Positions 35,745-47,887 of a DNA stretch of 64,000 nucleotides are shown in pieces. The notes under the pieces are model-generated. The model worked only from the letters and a program-made list of their open reading frames with translations. It did not search any database and was not told the origin of the DNA. Source of the stretch: Haliotis asinina (Eukaryota > Mollusca > Gastropoda > Lepetellida > Haliotidae); the NCBI RefSeq assembly GCF_037392515.1, contig NC_090295.1, forward strand, positions 17,765,501 to 17,829,500. The letters run 5' to 3'. The stretch's first letter is position 1. Each line of letters begins with the position of its first letter. A program made the position numbers and the translations under genes.

Positions 35745-38431
35745 TGTTCCGCTCGTCAAACGTCAGAAATAAATTAATAAATCCAAATGAATAGATGGAA
35801 TACTAAAAACCACCAAAATATGCACGCCCCCTTTAAAAGGGCAGAGTGCAAAAGTGGCAAACCGGTAAAATATGCCAAGATTCAAACTCAAAACTATACA
35901 ATCGTATTTTACTCGATAAATCAGAATGGTCTCAATGTCATAATGTGGGTAGTTACAGAATCGAAGCAAAATATTGTACACATATGTATCATGAAATAAT
36001 AATTTATCAACTGAATAATACATAAAAAATACTCTTATGATATGTATAACATCACATTTGAGTAAAAAAATGCATGCGTTGAGCTTGTTAGATGTTTTAA
36101 AGATTAATGGAATAGGTAGGAAAGGACACCCCCACTTGGGAACTTGGGAGCAGAGAGACGCCACGGTTCAGTGGTTACAGCTATAGGGCCTTCTGTGCTC
36201 TCTGCTCAATATATTAAGGGTGGTGATGTAGATCAAGGTTACGCAGGAAAAGTAGGTGATGTGGGTATTCTACGTCAACAGGCAGCTGTGCAGTCAACCA
36301 GATAGTTTGTTGTTTTAGCCTGTCTGACAATTGTTACGTCTGACCAGGGAGACAATAACAAGCTGATGTTAACACATGTGATCTAACAATAGTTTTGCGT
36401 TCTTTAGCATGTTTTTATTCTTTCATTCATTCACATATGTACTTCTTTCTTTTATCATTTCTTTCATTCATTCACATATACTTCTTGCTCTTCATTCATT
36501 CATTCATTCATTGTAAGATTTCGACTGATACAGTAAACTGGCTGAAGTACTGTTAAACGCAGCCTAAGTTGCGATGGAGACGAATCAGGTCACTGTGTGC
36601 ATTGGAGCATGAGAAGGCGCATACTAATTAGTACAAATAGTAAAAAAACAAGCGAGTGACCTACCCCTGTTGTAGATTATTTCTGGTCTGACAAATAGGA
36701 GAATACCCCATAAAACCTCGGACGAAGAAAAGTCGGGACTGGCAAACGGGAATTACTAAAATTGGAGACCACACTATTAAAACGAAACATGCTAAACTGG
36801 GTAGGTACACTTAAAACTACTAGGTAGGTACATTTGGCGAATGTCAGTGGAATTGACAAGACACATTTCAATACAGTTTAAAGATCTCACAACACCGTTT
36901 ATTAATGTGTCCCAGCATAGTCACTGGAGTTTGGTCACTCTTGATTAGGGCTTTCACAAATAACTTCAACTTCATAGATATAGGTTGAATTTTGGTATAT
37001 TTATAGAATACCTAAATTCAAAAGAATCACAAGGCTTAGTATTCTAAGTGTACTGTATATGTTGCTGGAAGTAAAGCTCTGTGTTCGGGACCCGTGAAGA
37101 TCTGGAGTAGAAGAGGGCTTCAACAACCCATGCTTGCCATAAAAGGCGACTATGCTTGTCGTAAGAGGCGACTAACGGGATGGGGTGGTCAGGCTCGCTG
37201 ACTTTTGCTGACACATGTCATCAGTTCCCAATTGTGCAGGTCGATGCTCATGCTGTTGATCACTAGATTGTCTGACCCAAACTCGACTATCTAGAAACCG
37301 CCGCCATATTGCTGGGATATTGCATAAAACTAAACTCACGAAATTAAACTGAATTGTCATTAGAATTTCATCTATTATTTCATCTAAAGAAAACAAGCAA
37401 ACGAAAATATTTTCGTCCACGAGCGAGATTAGTCGAATTAAGACCGGAATGATTTCATTTTTTTGGTCATGATACTTATAAACACACTTTCATTTATAAA
37501 TTTACAACCCCCAAGACAATAAAAAAAACTATGAAAATTTAAGTGGAAGTCCAGATTCTTGTACTTGTTACAAATTAGCAGAATTAAGTCAAAATGAGTT
37601 GAATTTTGTGTCATGATACTTACAAATATATCCTCATTCATTTACAACCCCCAAAACACAGGAAACGATGTATTTTGAGTAAAAGTAATTATTCTGGCAT
37701 ATTTTTTAAAAATCTTCCTGAACTCGCAAAAGTAAGTCAAAATCAGTTGAATTTTGTGTCATGATACTCATAATGGCACTTTAATTCATTTACATCCTCC
37801 AAAACATTAGAAAAGATGTATTTGGAGTGAAAAGGAAATATTCTCGCTCATGGGCCAAATGGTTTTCGCCCATGGGGGAGACTTTTTTGAAAAATCACTC
37901 TTAATTAGCCGAATTAAGTCAAACTAAGCTTAATTTCGTGTCAAGACACTAATAAATACACGTTCATTTATTGAAAAACTGCAAAGCCTGGAAAAAAACA
38001 TGTAGTTTCAATGAAATTAAGTATTCTCGTCCATGGGCCAACATGTTTTTCACCCATGGGCGAGATTTTTTAAAATCGCTGTCAGTTAGCAGAGTCAAGT
38101 CACAACAAGCTGAAATTTGTGTCATGATACTTATTAACATTTTTTCATTCATTTACAACCTCCAAAACATTTATTCTGGATGAAATTAAACACTTTCGCC
38201 CATGGGCCTGCCCATGGGCCTACTCATTGGCCACTGTTCGCCCATGGGCGTGCCCATGGGCGAGCGAGTTTAAATTTTGAGTTTTCGAAAAAATTTTTTT
38301 TCATTTTTTCGTCCTTAGCATATATACATAACAGCTGCCTGTTTAATTTTGCGAAATCCCTTGTGAGAGAGTGGCCACAGTGCTGAGAGTTTCTGGACTT
38401 TTGTGAGTCCAGAATTAAATTGTGACGTGTT
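35745..38431 (-). repeat. Right inverted arm of the foldback element
   Basis: Reverse complement of the left arm. It is shorter by about three 180-bp units and lacks the TA tract, but holds a private insertion of about 110 bp around 36108-36222. The outermost kilobase differs from the left arm at only a few positions. Confidence 0.87.
37084..37345 (+). mobile_element. SINE-A inside the right arm
   Basis: Full head (ACCCGTGAAGATCTGGAG) to tail; the mirrored partner of 30147-30380. Confidence 0.9.
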
Positions 38432-38435
38432 ACAG

Positions 38436-39605
38436 CCTTTTCCAAGAGCTTCAACACATAGGAAAGGTTAGATACGGGTCTATAATTAGCTAGATCTTCG
38501 GTATCTAGTCCATTCCTCTTCAATATAGGTTTCACTAAAGCACTTTTTAAAGACGATGGGACATACCCAATGGAAAGACTGAGGTTTATCATCTTGGTAA
38601 AAACTGGCAAATGAATATCCAGGAATTCAAGCATAAACCATGTTGGAATTGGAGCCAGAATGCAGTAGGTGTGTTTTGATTGAGCAATGATTTTTCTAAC
38701 TTCAGCCTCACTCAAGGGTATAAAGTTGTCAAGATGAGTCTGACAAGAGGAATGTGAGAGTTGTGGAATGGAGGCTGGAACAGTTCCATCCAAGTCCAGG
38801 AGGATCTTGGGAATCTTGTTTGAAAAGTGATTACAAAATTCTTCTGTAAGAGATGATACATCTGATGTGTGTGGAAGACTAGAGTCCTTCTTGCCCAGAA
38901 CGGATGACATGAAGTCATAGAGAGCCTTCATGGACGTGGACTCCTTCACTTGAGACAGACAATAATCTGCCTTGGCTTTCCGAATCATCATGGCTGTTGA
39001 GTTCCGTGCCGACTTAAAGATCTGTCTGTCGACTTCCAGTTTAGACTTTCGCCAATTCCTCTCAGTCTTTCTGCGATTTTTCCTTTCAGTAGCAACTTCC
39101 TTGGAGTAGAAAGGGATGCTCAATCTCTCTGGGATACTCTTGATAGTACAGGGCGAATGTTTCTCAAGGAGTTGAGTCATGGTGGTGTCGCATGACTCAA
39201 AAAAGGACTCAGCATCTGAAAAGTCCTTTTGTAAGAGGTCTGACTGCAGAAGATCATGACGAAATTCTTCTCTATTCACGCGTTTGATCTTACGGTTGCT
39301 TGATCGGTGGTTCAGGAAGTTTCATGAAGAGGGTTGCTAATACAGCATGGTGATCAGACTGACAGCAGACATCTGACAGTCGACAACTGACATGTTCTTT
39401 ACAAGGTTATCATCTAGCCGGGTGATCACCCAGTCAAGAGTGTGTCCATATCGATGGGTTGGTTCTGCCACATGTTGGACTAACTCATGAGATTCCAGAA
39501 GCTTGACAATTTTCTTCACTGTTGGGTCATGGGGGTTATCATAGTGAAGATTGAAATCTCCTAGTAATAGAAGATTCCTCGGTTTGATTTTCATTAGGAG
39601 ATCGG
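38436..39605 (-). pseudogene. CR1/L2-like LINE, endonuclease and upstream RT piece
   Basis: Reading on the - strand from 39594, 'LLLLGDFNLHYDN' and 'THRYGHTLDWVITR' are the C-terminal part of an APE-type endonuclease. After a frame change at about 39310-39340 the linker and RT N-terminus follow (39279 to 38436), ending in 'LANYRPVSNLSYVLKLLEKA'. The copy is 5'-truncated at about 39605. An apparent 351-codon frame runs on into the foldback arm down to 38224; those last residues are not LINE. The RT resumes at 28507. Confidence 0.87.
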
Positions 39606-39774
39606 ATAGTTCATAAAAAATAGAGCATAACTAAATAACTATCACTCAAAACTCTAAAAATTGTCACCCAATAATAACTATCACTTAATCAATAACAACA
39701 GAAATTACAGAAAGCACACTCTCGTAACAATGTTCCTTACTCCATTCGCTCACTTTATATATCTCATATTTCAG

Positions 39775-39919
39775 CTGACATGGAAAAAGTCAGGATACAA
39801 GTCCAAAGTGGTGATGACGAAGTCAGATGGTGACGCCGTCATCAACCTCATCTGTGGCGGATACCCGGGTTCATGTGCGCCTCTCTATCAGATGCAACTT
39901 CACATCAGCACAGCAAATT
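39775..39919 (+). CDS. PAN-GON secreted protein, exon 4 (GON part 3)
   Basis: Codes for residues 259-306 in phase 0 after the acceptor 'atatttcag'. It carries the GON closing block: 'LTWKKSGYKSKVVMTKSDGD' and 'ICGGYPGSC', which matches the family's C-G-G-Y-x-G-x-C signature. The donor GTAAGT leaves one base (T), phase 1. In ADAMTS9/20 the protein ends shortly after this motif, so only a short tail is expected. Confidence 0.87.
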
Positions 39920-39989
39920 GTAAGTATTTGTCACGAAACTATGCACACAGTGTCAGAGTAGGAATAATACGGTCACATCACAATGTGAC

Positions 39990-40375
39990 ATATCGCATCA
40001 AATGTATCACATCATATAACATCACATTACACATACTGTGTCGTATCACATATCATAAGATCCCCATATTACATCATATCATATCATGTATCATATCATA
40101 TCACACCATACCATATCATATCATGCTATATCATACCATATATCGCATCATGCCACACCATGTTATGTGTCATATCACACCATACAATATCACATCATAT
40201 CTCACCATATCATATATCATATCTCACTATTTCATATCATATATCACACCACATCATATCATACTATATCATACCATATATCACATCATACCATATTAAG
40301 TGTCTTATCACACCGTACAATACCATATGATATCACACCATATCACATCGTATCATCAAATCTATGCCGTGAGTT
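39990..40375. repeat. Degenerate (ATCAT/CATAT)n satellite-like tract
   Basis: About 390 bp of 'catatcataccatatcatatc' type sequence just behind the exon 4 donor. Its His/Ile/Tyr/Ser open frames are artefacts. Confidence 0.88.
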
Positions 40376-40379
40376 GGTG

Positions 40380-41960
40380 TCATTATAGTGAAGTTTAATT
40401 TTAAATTTAATATCTTCACTGACAATGTCGCTTTCTCTGGTTCGTTCTCGCTTAACGGTACGATGTAGTTTGCTTTCCATCAGACAAAAAATTCGACTTA
40501 CATGTAATCTGTAGATAAGCCGACCCATTTATCTAGCTGAATGTTTTCACTAAATCAAAACAAAACAACACGCATCGAATCGACTTGCTGCCATGTTGAC
40601 ACCAGCTGATGGTTTGACCTCAATGCACCGCACGTTACTAAAGGCTTGTCGATGCACGCTTTTCTCACTTCGCGTCGTCACCGAGGCGTAGCGGGGTGAT
40701 ATGATTTTCGTAGCGGGAGTAAACGACTTTTATACTCCCGCTGGCGGATCGTGATGGATGTACATAGTATTTTATCAGAGTCACGTGGACCAATCAAAAC
40801 TATGGCATACCATTTTCAGCGTTTCCCCTTGATCTCTGGTATGACCATTCGCTACACATCCATAATGGTCATGAAGGGTGAACTAGATGCAAAGACAAGA
40901 AATACAAAACTTTAGAATAATACAAAACGAATTCGAACACAATGAATATACCCTCTTCCCCAAATGGAGCTTTCTAACCCATAACGAGGCTCTGATGAGC
41001 CAATCAGCAATTTTTAACGACTATCACAAAGGACGGGTCGGTCAACCTGTGACCCTTAATTTTCTGTATTGTGTGACGTCAGTGCAGTAAGTGTGCGAGA
41101 GGATAAGGTCCTAGTTTAATGATAAGTCATTATGCTCCTAATATAATATGTAAATCAGCATCCACACTTTGTCAATTTCATGAACGTATCAATATGAACA
41201 TTGACGTATTTCTCCACGATCTCTCAGCACTATCCTCGTATTTAGTATTATAGTATTTATGTCATGCTTCAACTTCGCGATTTCATAAACGTTTCCATAT
41301 GAATATTGACATTTTCTCCCCAACCTATCAACATTACCCTTGTTTTTCGTAACGTATAGTAGATATTACATAACAATAAAACAGTATAAATTGTGTAATT
41401 TTCCTCCCTGATCTCAACACTATCCTTGTATTTCGTAATGCATACTATATTAGTATATACAAAGTATGTCATATTTTGCAGCAAGACAGTTTCATAAGTA
41501 TATCAAATTAGATATTGACATTCCTCTTCATCTTTCCACAATATCGTAATTATTCCGACAATATTCCTTTCCTGTAAATCCTTCCCACTCTCTGACATAG
41601 ATAACCCGCGGAACCAATTATTCTCTCCTGTTGAATATCATCTCTGTTACCTTACGCGTTCTGATAATTTCTTCTATTTAAAATTAGCTGGAGTAGCTCC
41701 GTCCTAACTTTTGTCCTAAACCAACAACCAATAATTCCTTGTGTAAAAAGGCTTTCCAATCATGTCTCTTCTTTCCAAATCCCATTTAACAGAAAAAGTA
41801 ATTGATGATTAACACAAATACCATCATGTTCATTGTTCTTATTTTATCGTTCTGAATAATTTAGCATTTCCACTAAAAAACTGAACAATAGAAAGCGTGT
41901 GATTTCATCTTTCTCAACACAATAACAGCATCCGCAGTTATCCGGGAAATCATGTTCTAT
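40380..41960. other. Intron 4, gene-free part
   Basis: Contains a small hairpin (CGGGAGTA and TACTCCCG at about 40712-40739) and a 65-bp repeat at 40802-40866 shared with 24853-24912. No coding exon recognised. Confidence 0.45.
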
Positions 41961-41967
41961 TCTTAAC

Positions 41968-42147
41968 CCCTCAAATGTTACAATGAATGAATTTAGTTTT
42001 ATGCCGCTTTTAGCAATATTCCAGCGGGGGACACCAGAAAATAGGCTTCACACATTGTGCCCATGCGGGGAATCGAACCCGGGACTTCGGCGTGACGAGC
42101 GAACGCTTTATCCACTAGGCTACCCCATCGGCCCTCAAATGTTACAA
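41968..42147 (-). mobile_element. SINE-B with target-site duplication
   Basis: Body 41984-42131. CCCTCAAATGTTACAA is repeated exactly at 41968-41983 and 42132-42147 (16 bp). B-box and A-box are intact on the - strand. Confidence 0.93.
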
Positions 42148-42195
42148 GTTTCATGAAAAGGTAACAAGCCAGATTGCGTTAAATGCATCAAAATG

Positions 42196-42325
42196 TGTGC
42201 TGTCTAGTAGTAAAAGTGTCCGCACCACATGCTGAAGACCCGGGTTCGATTCCCCGCAAGGGTGCAGTGGTCCCTGTTGTGGCATTGCTTGAATATTGTG
42301 GCATAAAACCATATTCACCCGCTCA
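42196..42325 (+). mobile_element. SINE-B
   Basis: 'gtagtaaaagtgtccgcac' head and 'gggttcgattccccgcaag' B-box, with a shortened tail. Confidence 0.85.
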
Positions 42326-43061
42326 CGCTTTTCAAGGTTTGTCTGTAATTGTGCGTGGCTATTCAGTTTTGGTATGGGTGTATGTGTGACACTTCAATTT
42401 TATTTGTTTTTACACATTTCTGTTATGTTGTTAGTTATCAAGTTTCATATCTGACAAAAAACAACCTTGATTAATAAAACGTGTTGAAAGGCTTGTCGCA
42501 ATAATCGGAGACATTGACAACCTTTACTATCTGGGCACCCTCTATATTATATTTGACCCAGATGAGAAGCCGGAACTAATAAATCTCTTATTATAAACAA
42601 TATCACGGTTTCCGTACGTGTTCTGAAAATGACATTTATTTAAGATCAGTTGTATTAGCTTCGGCACATTTCTACTTTTGTTTAAAATAACTTTGCAATA
42701 ACAAGCCCCTTCCTTTCAAATTCCATCTGGGAAAAGTATAACTGATGGTTAAAACAAACATTACAGTAATGTCTATTATTCAGTAGCAAGCTTTTCTTAT
42801 TCCCTTCTGAACAATTTATCATTTCCTTTTCAAAAACTAACAGTAGAAATCGCCCGACTTCGCTTTTCTCAAAACAAAAACAGCACTCGCAATTACCCGG
42901 AATTATGTTTCCATTCTTAACCCCGGATATGTTAGTTCGGTCTGCGGAAAGGCAATGCGTCAAAATACCGGTAAAATACGTCAAAATGTGTAAGTAAGAG
43001 TGTTTTTTTAATGGATGTCATCTGCTTTACCATGAGAAACAGCGTTTCGAGGTGTACTTTT

Positions 43062-43275
43062 ACACAAGTCTACGTAAACTTAGTCTCAGTACTTTTCGTT
43101 ACACTCCACTACTGTGCCTAACAAAACCTAGAAGAGGTCGCGTCAGGTAACCTTTGAGATTGACCAATCAGACCACAGCTTACCGAATCGCGAAAGTGGA
43201 CATTCACACATACATAATGAACGTTTATCTCGGAAAGGTTTGTACCCGAACGATTCCGAATGCTATGTTCCATAT
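43062..43275 (-). repeat. Dispersed ~210-bp repeat, copy 2
   Basis: Reverse-oriented partner of 9810-10018. Confidence 0.75.
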
Positions 43276-43690
43276 GATCGCTGCCGGGTAATGCACATGG
43301 GGCAGGCTACAATACTGTGAACAGTGACTTAGCAGTCGCTGAAAATAGCGTTTTTGTCAATATTCAAGGATGTCAGCTTGCGGAAATATTAGCTAATGGT
43401 AACCGTGTCATCAGAAAACCCTAAGCATATATACTGCAGGTCAAATACCTGTGTTTTATGCGGATTTTCGTTTATTGAGGGATCATTGTCATTTTTTAAA
43501 GTTCCGCCTTAAACAGTATCCGTTTTCTTGCTGGTTAAATCCGTTCAGTATTCTCGTGTTTGATTGGACGGTCAAAGGTCGCTTAAATATTATCTGACGC
43601 GATCTCATACTCGGTTTTGTTAGTATTGTTAGATTCGGTTGTGCAGTATAACGGAAAGTACAGCCAGCACTTTACTGTTTATTATTGCAG

Positions 43691-43815
43691 ACCAGAAACT
43701 CTGTTGATGTATCGATCCAATATAATGTGGAGACCTGTACAATGGACAACTGTTCAGGGACCTACTTCCTAGCAAATTCAATCAACGTAACTGGCGTCAT
43801 TTCCATTAAAATTTA
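43691..43815 (+). CDS. Candidate last exon of the PAN-GON gene (phase conflict)
   Basis: After a good acceptor (tttattattgcag) an open frame of 41 codons runs to TAA: starting TRNSVDVSIQYNVE, with 'CTMDNCSGTYFLANS' and an N-glycosylation site NVT. It reads like extracellular protein. However it needs a phase-0 donor, whereas exon 4 ends in phase 1; in phase 1 it would add only five codons (YQKLC) before a stop. Either an unseen exon intervenes, the assembly is off by two bases here, or this is not the true exon. No AATAAA follows within 400 bp. Confidence 0.4.
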
Positions 43816-43844
43816 ACCCCACAGAACAAAAACAATTTAAGAAC

Positions 43845-43925
43845 AAAAACAACAACCCCCTCCCCCCAACGGTCCCCTCCCATCCCCATTCACACACAGA
43901 AACACACAGCCCCCTATACCCACGT
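43845..43925. repeat. C-rich low-complexity tract
   Basis: CCCCCTCCCCCC and similar runs; the - strand would satisfy a G-quadruplex pattern. Confidence 0.7.
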
Positions 43926-44336
43926 CCACACACACCATCATCCTTCCTCATTTACGTCATTTACTCGGAGACTGGTTGACATCATCAAAAAATAATGTTC
44001 TGCAAACACTTACTGTGGTATACACACACCCAGACACCCTGCACTGCCATATATTTGTTTTGAACAGCATTTATATAGAAATATAACCAAGGGAGACATA
44101 AATCGCCTTTAGCTGTTGTACTAGGTTGAATGGCGTCTTTATCATGTCAGAAGAAACATGTAATATCCTTGATAATTCGTCAAAGAGTTGAACTGAAAAT
44201 CACCAGAGTATTTTGTGTTAAGGACACTGATTAACGCCCCGTTACTTTAAAGAGGAAACGTTTCAAGCACAATGATCGCGAACTTGATTTACACCGAGCA
44301 CCATCTTTGACATCAGTAAATCGGCGTGCACTATGT

Positions 44337-44533
44337 TTGAGTGAGTGAATTTAGTTTTACGCCACACTCAACAATATTCCAACTATTTGGCGACGGTCTG
44401 TAAACAATCGGGTCTGGAACCACTGACTTGTGTCAACCAAGTCAATGAGCCTGACCACCCGACCCCGTTAGTCGCCTCTTACGACAGGCATGGGTGACCG
44501 AAGGCGAGTATGCTAACCCAGACCTTCACGATA
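44337..44533 (-). mobile_element. SINE-A, internally deleted
   Basis: Tail and head are present; the stretch between 'aatcgggtctgg' and 'ccactgacttgtg' lacks the usual 60 bp. Confidence 0.87.
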
Positions 44534-44561
44534 AATAACAAACCTACAGACAACGTTTCAG

Positions 44562-44716
44562 GTTGGCAGGGTAGCCGTGTGGTTAGAGCGTTCACTCGTC
44601 ACGACAAAGATCCGGGCTTGATTCCCCACAAGAGCACACCGTGTGAAGCCCATTTCTGGTGTCTCCTGAAGTGATGTCGCTTGAAAATTGGTTAAAACGC
44701 CGTAAAAACTCATACT
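44562..44716 (+). mobile_element. SINE-B
   Basis: 'gggtagccgtgtggttagag' head; tail degraded to 'aaacgccgtaaaaactcat'. Confidence 0.85.
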
Positions 44717-44852
44717 CCAATTAGTCTTTCGGTAATCCGGGTGTCGTGAATGGCGGGATGTGAACCCAAAACGAGATTTTATGGCGCTTCCCAACTTTGA
44801 ATCGCATTTGTTTCAATGAGTAAATATTAATTGTTGTTTCCGCGCGTTTCAG

Positions 44853-45245
44853 ATGTGAATCCTGCCAGTGCAACCTGGATGACTTGAATGAGTCGCCATG
44901 ACAACACCCAGACTGTGATGACGTTGAAGGCAGGGACTTAACCCTGTTGATAGCAAACAAACTGCAGACACTGGAATTAGCTCACGGAAATAGTTTGTGT
45001 GCTGTTTGGTCAAACAAGCCAAGGTATGGATGTGAAAGCTGTCCAGCAGAAATTCCCGACAAGGTGCCCTCACCATCTATTAATGCATCGGTCCACGTGG
45101 TGTTGTTCTTGATCCTTTTCGCTTGGTTCCAGCTGCCAGTTCCCATGGTGTTGAACATATTCTATCCTCAATGTTAAAGAGATGGAGACCTAGATCTCCA
45201 AATGTGGACACTTTTCCCTGTTAGTTAATAAATTATTGTGTTTTG
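44853..45245 (+). CDS. Alternative terminal exon with polyadenylation signal
   Basis: The acceptor 'cgcgcgtttcag' opens at 44853. Joined in phase 1 to exon 4 it adds the short tail YVNPASATWMT and a stop at 44885. An AATAAA lies at 45227-45232 with a T/G-rich stretch behind it, a credible transcript end. A second frame, 44947-45177, encodes 'CESC' and a hydrophobic C-terminus (VVLFLILFAWFQL) resembling a GPI signal, but no phase-compatible join to exon 4 was found. Which frame is used is undecided. Confidence 0.4.
45227..45232 (+). terminator. Polyadenylation signal AATAAA
   Basis: Canonical hexamer followed within 10-20 bp by TTGTGTTTTG. It is the first good signal downstream of the GON exons. 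Confidence 0.5.
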
Positions 45246-45292
45246 AACGGTTTGGCTTTTTTATGTGTAATGAGTGTAAGCTATGTACACGC

Positions 45293-45430
45293 TGAGTGAG
45301 TGAGTTATTTTAGTTTTACGTCGCTTGTAGCAATATTCCAGCAACATCACGGCGCACTACTCACACACACACACACACACCATGAATGGGCTTCTCACAT
45401 CGTGCCCATGTGGGAAATCGAACCAGTGTC
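45293..45430 (-). mobile_element. SINE-B with internal (CA)n
   Basis: Tail 'ttttacgtcgcttgtagca', a (CA)n expansion of about 20 bp at 45361, and a truncated head. Confidence 0.83.
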
Positions 45431-45849
45431 GTTTATGACATTGTCATTGTTTAAATGATGAAAATATATAATTATCCTTTTATTGAAAATACAAAGTAGT
45501 TGCATTAGAAAGTTTTCATTTTTTCATAAAATAAATAAATTAAAAACAAAAACAGCAATACAATATACGACTGATTCGATGATATAAATAAAACCAGAAT
45601 CAAACAGGAGCAGAGTTATCGTTCTTGTTTAAAATAGTTCTGATGTTCATGAACATGAAATTCTCCCAGGGGGTCTCGAGTTGCTATTCGGCTTGTCCCG
45701 GAATAACATGAGTGGGTCACGAACGCACCCTATCATTTAGGGAGTCCCTCTTGTCGTGCATAGCAGGGAATCTACCTCAAACAGTGCAACGAGGTGGCGA
45801 TGACATCGGGTTTAACATAAGACACAGAAACACATGGAAGTCCGATTTG

Positions 45850-46365
45850 AACTATTATTTATTTCTGTAAAGCATTTGATTCTGTGCACAGGTGTACAAT
45901 GTGGAGATTATTAAATGTACATGGGTTAAGTTCCAAAACAGTGACAGTTTACGTAGTCTGATATGTTGAAACGGGTGTTCGAGACAAGTGATGTCTGATA
46001 ATTTAAATACAAATTTGGCGTGCGAAAACGAAGTTCTTAGTCCATTTTTGTTTTCTGTTTCAAATGAATTAGCATCAGAAGTCCACAACAGTTGTGCATA
46101 TTCACCTAACGCTTAGTCCCTGAAAATATTTAATTTTTATCGCCATGAAGAAACCCATTTAAATTGAAAAGGTGCCCCAGTCAGTTGGAAGATGCAGCCC
46201 TGAACCTGGGGTTATCTGGACTCAGTGGAGCAGGGACTGAGAGACAGACAACTACTTCCTGATGCCCCTCTCCTTCTATCATTACTTGCAGGTGATATTA
46301 TCACAGACTCAAGCACAGCTAGTGACTTGCAGGAGCAAACTGCAGTTAGAAAATTGTTGTGATAA
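45850..46365 (+). pseudogene. RTE-like LINE reverse transcriptase, decayed
   Basis: 'KAFDSVHRCTMW' near 45866 is the first RT catalytic block of RTE-type elements. 'GVRKRSS' plus 'FVF' near 46019-46053 stands where GVRQGCxLSPFLF is expected. 'AGDIITDSSTASDLQEQT' near 46289-46345 is the YADD-region block (ADDI). Frames change repeatedly and stops are common. A possible continuation lies at 46795-46950, behind an inserted SINE-A. Confidence 0.6.
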
Positions 46366-46510
46366 TGGATAGTAGTCTTTGTAAATAGAGTCTATCTCAA
46401 GTATTCGTTTCCTACATGCAAGTCTTGAACTTTCCAAACATTAAAAATGGTCCTTTAAAGGTGAAAACTTTGGATATGGCTAAATATTATATATGTTTGG
46501 GTATTTGGTC

Positions 46511-46790
46511 CTGGTCTGGATACCCGTGAAGGTCACGGGGTAGAATAGGCCTTCAGCAACCCATGCTTGCCATAAAAGGCGACTGTGCTTGTCGTAAGAG
46601 GCGACTAACGGGATCGGGTGGCCAGGCTCGCTGACTTGGTTGACACATGTCATCGGTTCCCAATTGCGCAGATCGATGCTCATGTTGTTGATCACTGGTT
46701 TGTCTGGTCCAGACTCGATTATTTACAGACCGCCGCCATATAGCTGTGGCGTAAAACTAAACTCACTCACTCACTCACTCTGGTCTGGAT
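46511..46790 (+). mobile_element. SINE-A with target-site duplication
   Basis: Body 46522-46779. CTGGTCTGGAT is repeated exactly at 46511-46521 and 46780-46790. Part of the 'tattgctgagtg' tail block is deleted. Confidence 0.93.
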
Positions 46791-47144
46791 CTTGACAAAG
46801 GAATCCTTGAGACGTCAGCCCAGATCAGTAAGAATGTATTTGGAATAATGCATTCGTATTCTTGTTCATGAAAGTTGCAAGTGATTCGTGCTGATTTCTG
46901 GAGTCAAAAAGCCCAGTTTTACTTTACGATCGTGCAATATGAGGATTATGTCACAGAATTATCATAGAGGTTCAGTCGTACACGTGCATGTATGTGAACG
47001 ACTTTGGTGTCAAATTCAACACTGGCTACAATGAGCACACTTCTTTAAGTGGCATTTTAGAAGTTTGTATGGTGAGGATGAAGACTTTAAATATTTACAG
47101 ACAGACAACTTCTTTCTTGCAGTGGATGTGACGTTTGGGCGTAG

Positions 47145-47215
47145 ATTAGAATTCTAACACAGGTATCAAGCACAAGATAACGGTGTTAGAATGTACACCG
47201 AAACGTCGCAAGAAA
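47145..47215. repeat. Nested inverted repeat with GAAACGTC end
   Basis: Outer arms GACGTTTGGGCG and CACCGAAACGTC enclose inner arms ATTCTAACAC and GTGTTAGAAT. The outer end resembles the palindrome at 1639-1710. Confidence 0.6.
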
Positions 47216-47887
47216 GAAGACGTTTATCTAAAATAGTCTACATCCTTACAAGCTGCACATTCGGAAAGGGTATTTATCAGTTCTTCTCTATGAAGGCTGA
47301 AATTGATGTTTTCATTTTCATTGCCATAATCCTATCAAAACGCTGACTCCTTTTCTGGAAGTAGATGTTCTTGAAGATTCCAGATTACCCCCCGGCCCCT
47401 CAAAAACAAACAAACAAACAAACAAAACAACAACAAACAAAAACAAAGAAAATAAAAAAGATAAACAACAAAAAAACCCACACAAACCCAAACAAGTAGT
47501 TGTACTTTCCTGGCAAGGAGTTATTGAACAAACAACAACAGAATACACTTTAAAAACAATAAAGGACACTGTTGAGCAGATATTCTCATGATTCAAATTT
47601 CCTGATTTTGAACGGTGAAGATATATTAACACTTACTGCTAGACACATATTAGATGATCCTGCGCACTAAACGCATTTGTGACAAGAGAGGCGGTACAAC
47701 GAATTGGGCAAATACACTTGGCTGCTACAGGTAGCTTGGCAATTATGCACGTGCAATACATGCTAACCGTGACATGAAATCAACACCGCTACTGATAAAC
47801 ACCTGTCTCGCTCCTGTGTAACACCAGTCTCGCTACTGTTTTACACCTGTCTCAATACTGTTAAACAGATTTCATTTGTGGTAAAAA

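Noticed and set aside
38224-38435. C-terminal end of the 351-codon LINE frame
   Set aside because: These codons lie in the foldback arm and are not part of the reverse transcriptase.
39661-40388. 212- and 100-codon frames continuing beyond exon 4
   Set aside because: Only 39775-39919 is exon; the rest is intron and an ATCAT-type satellite tract.
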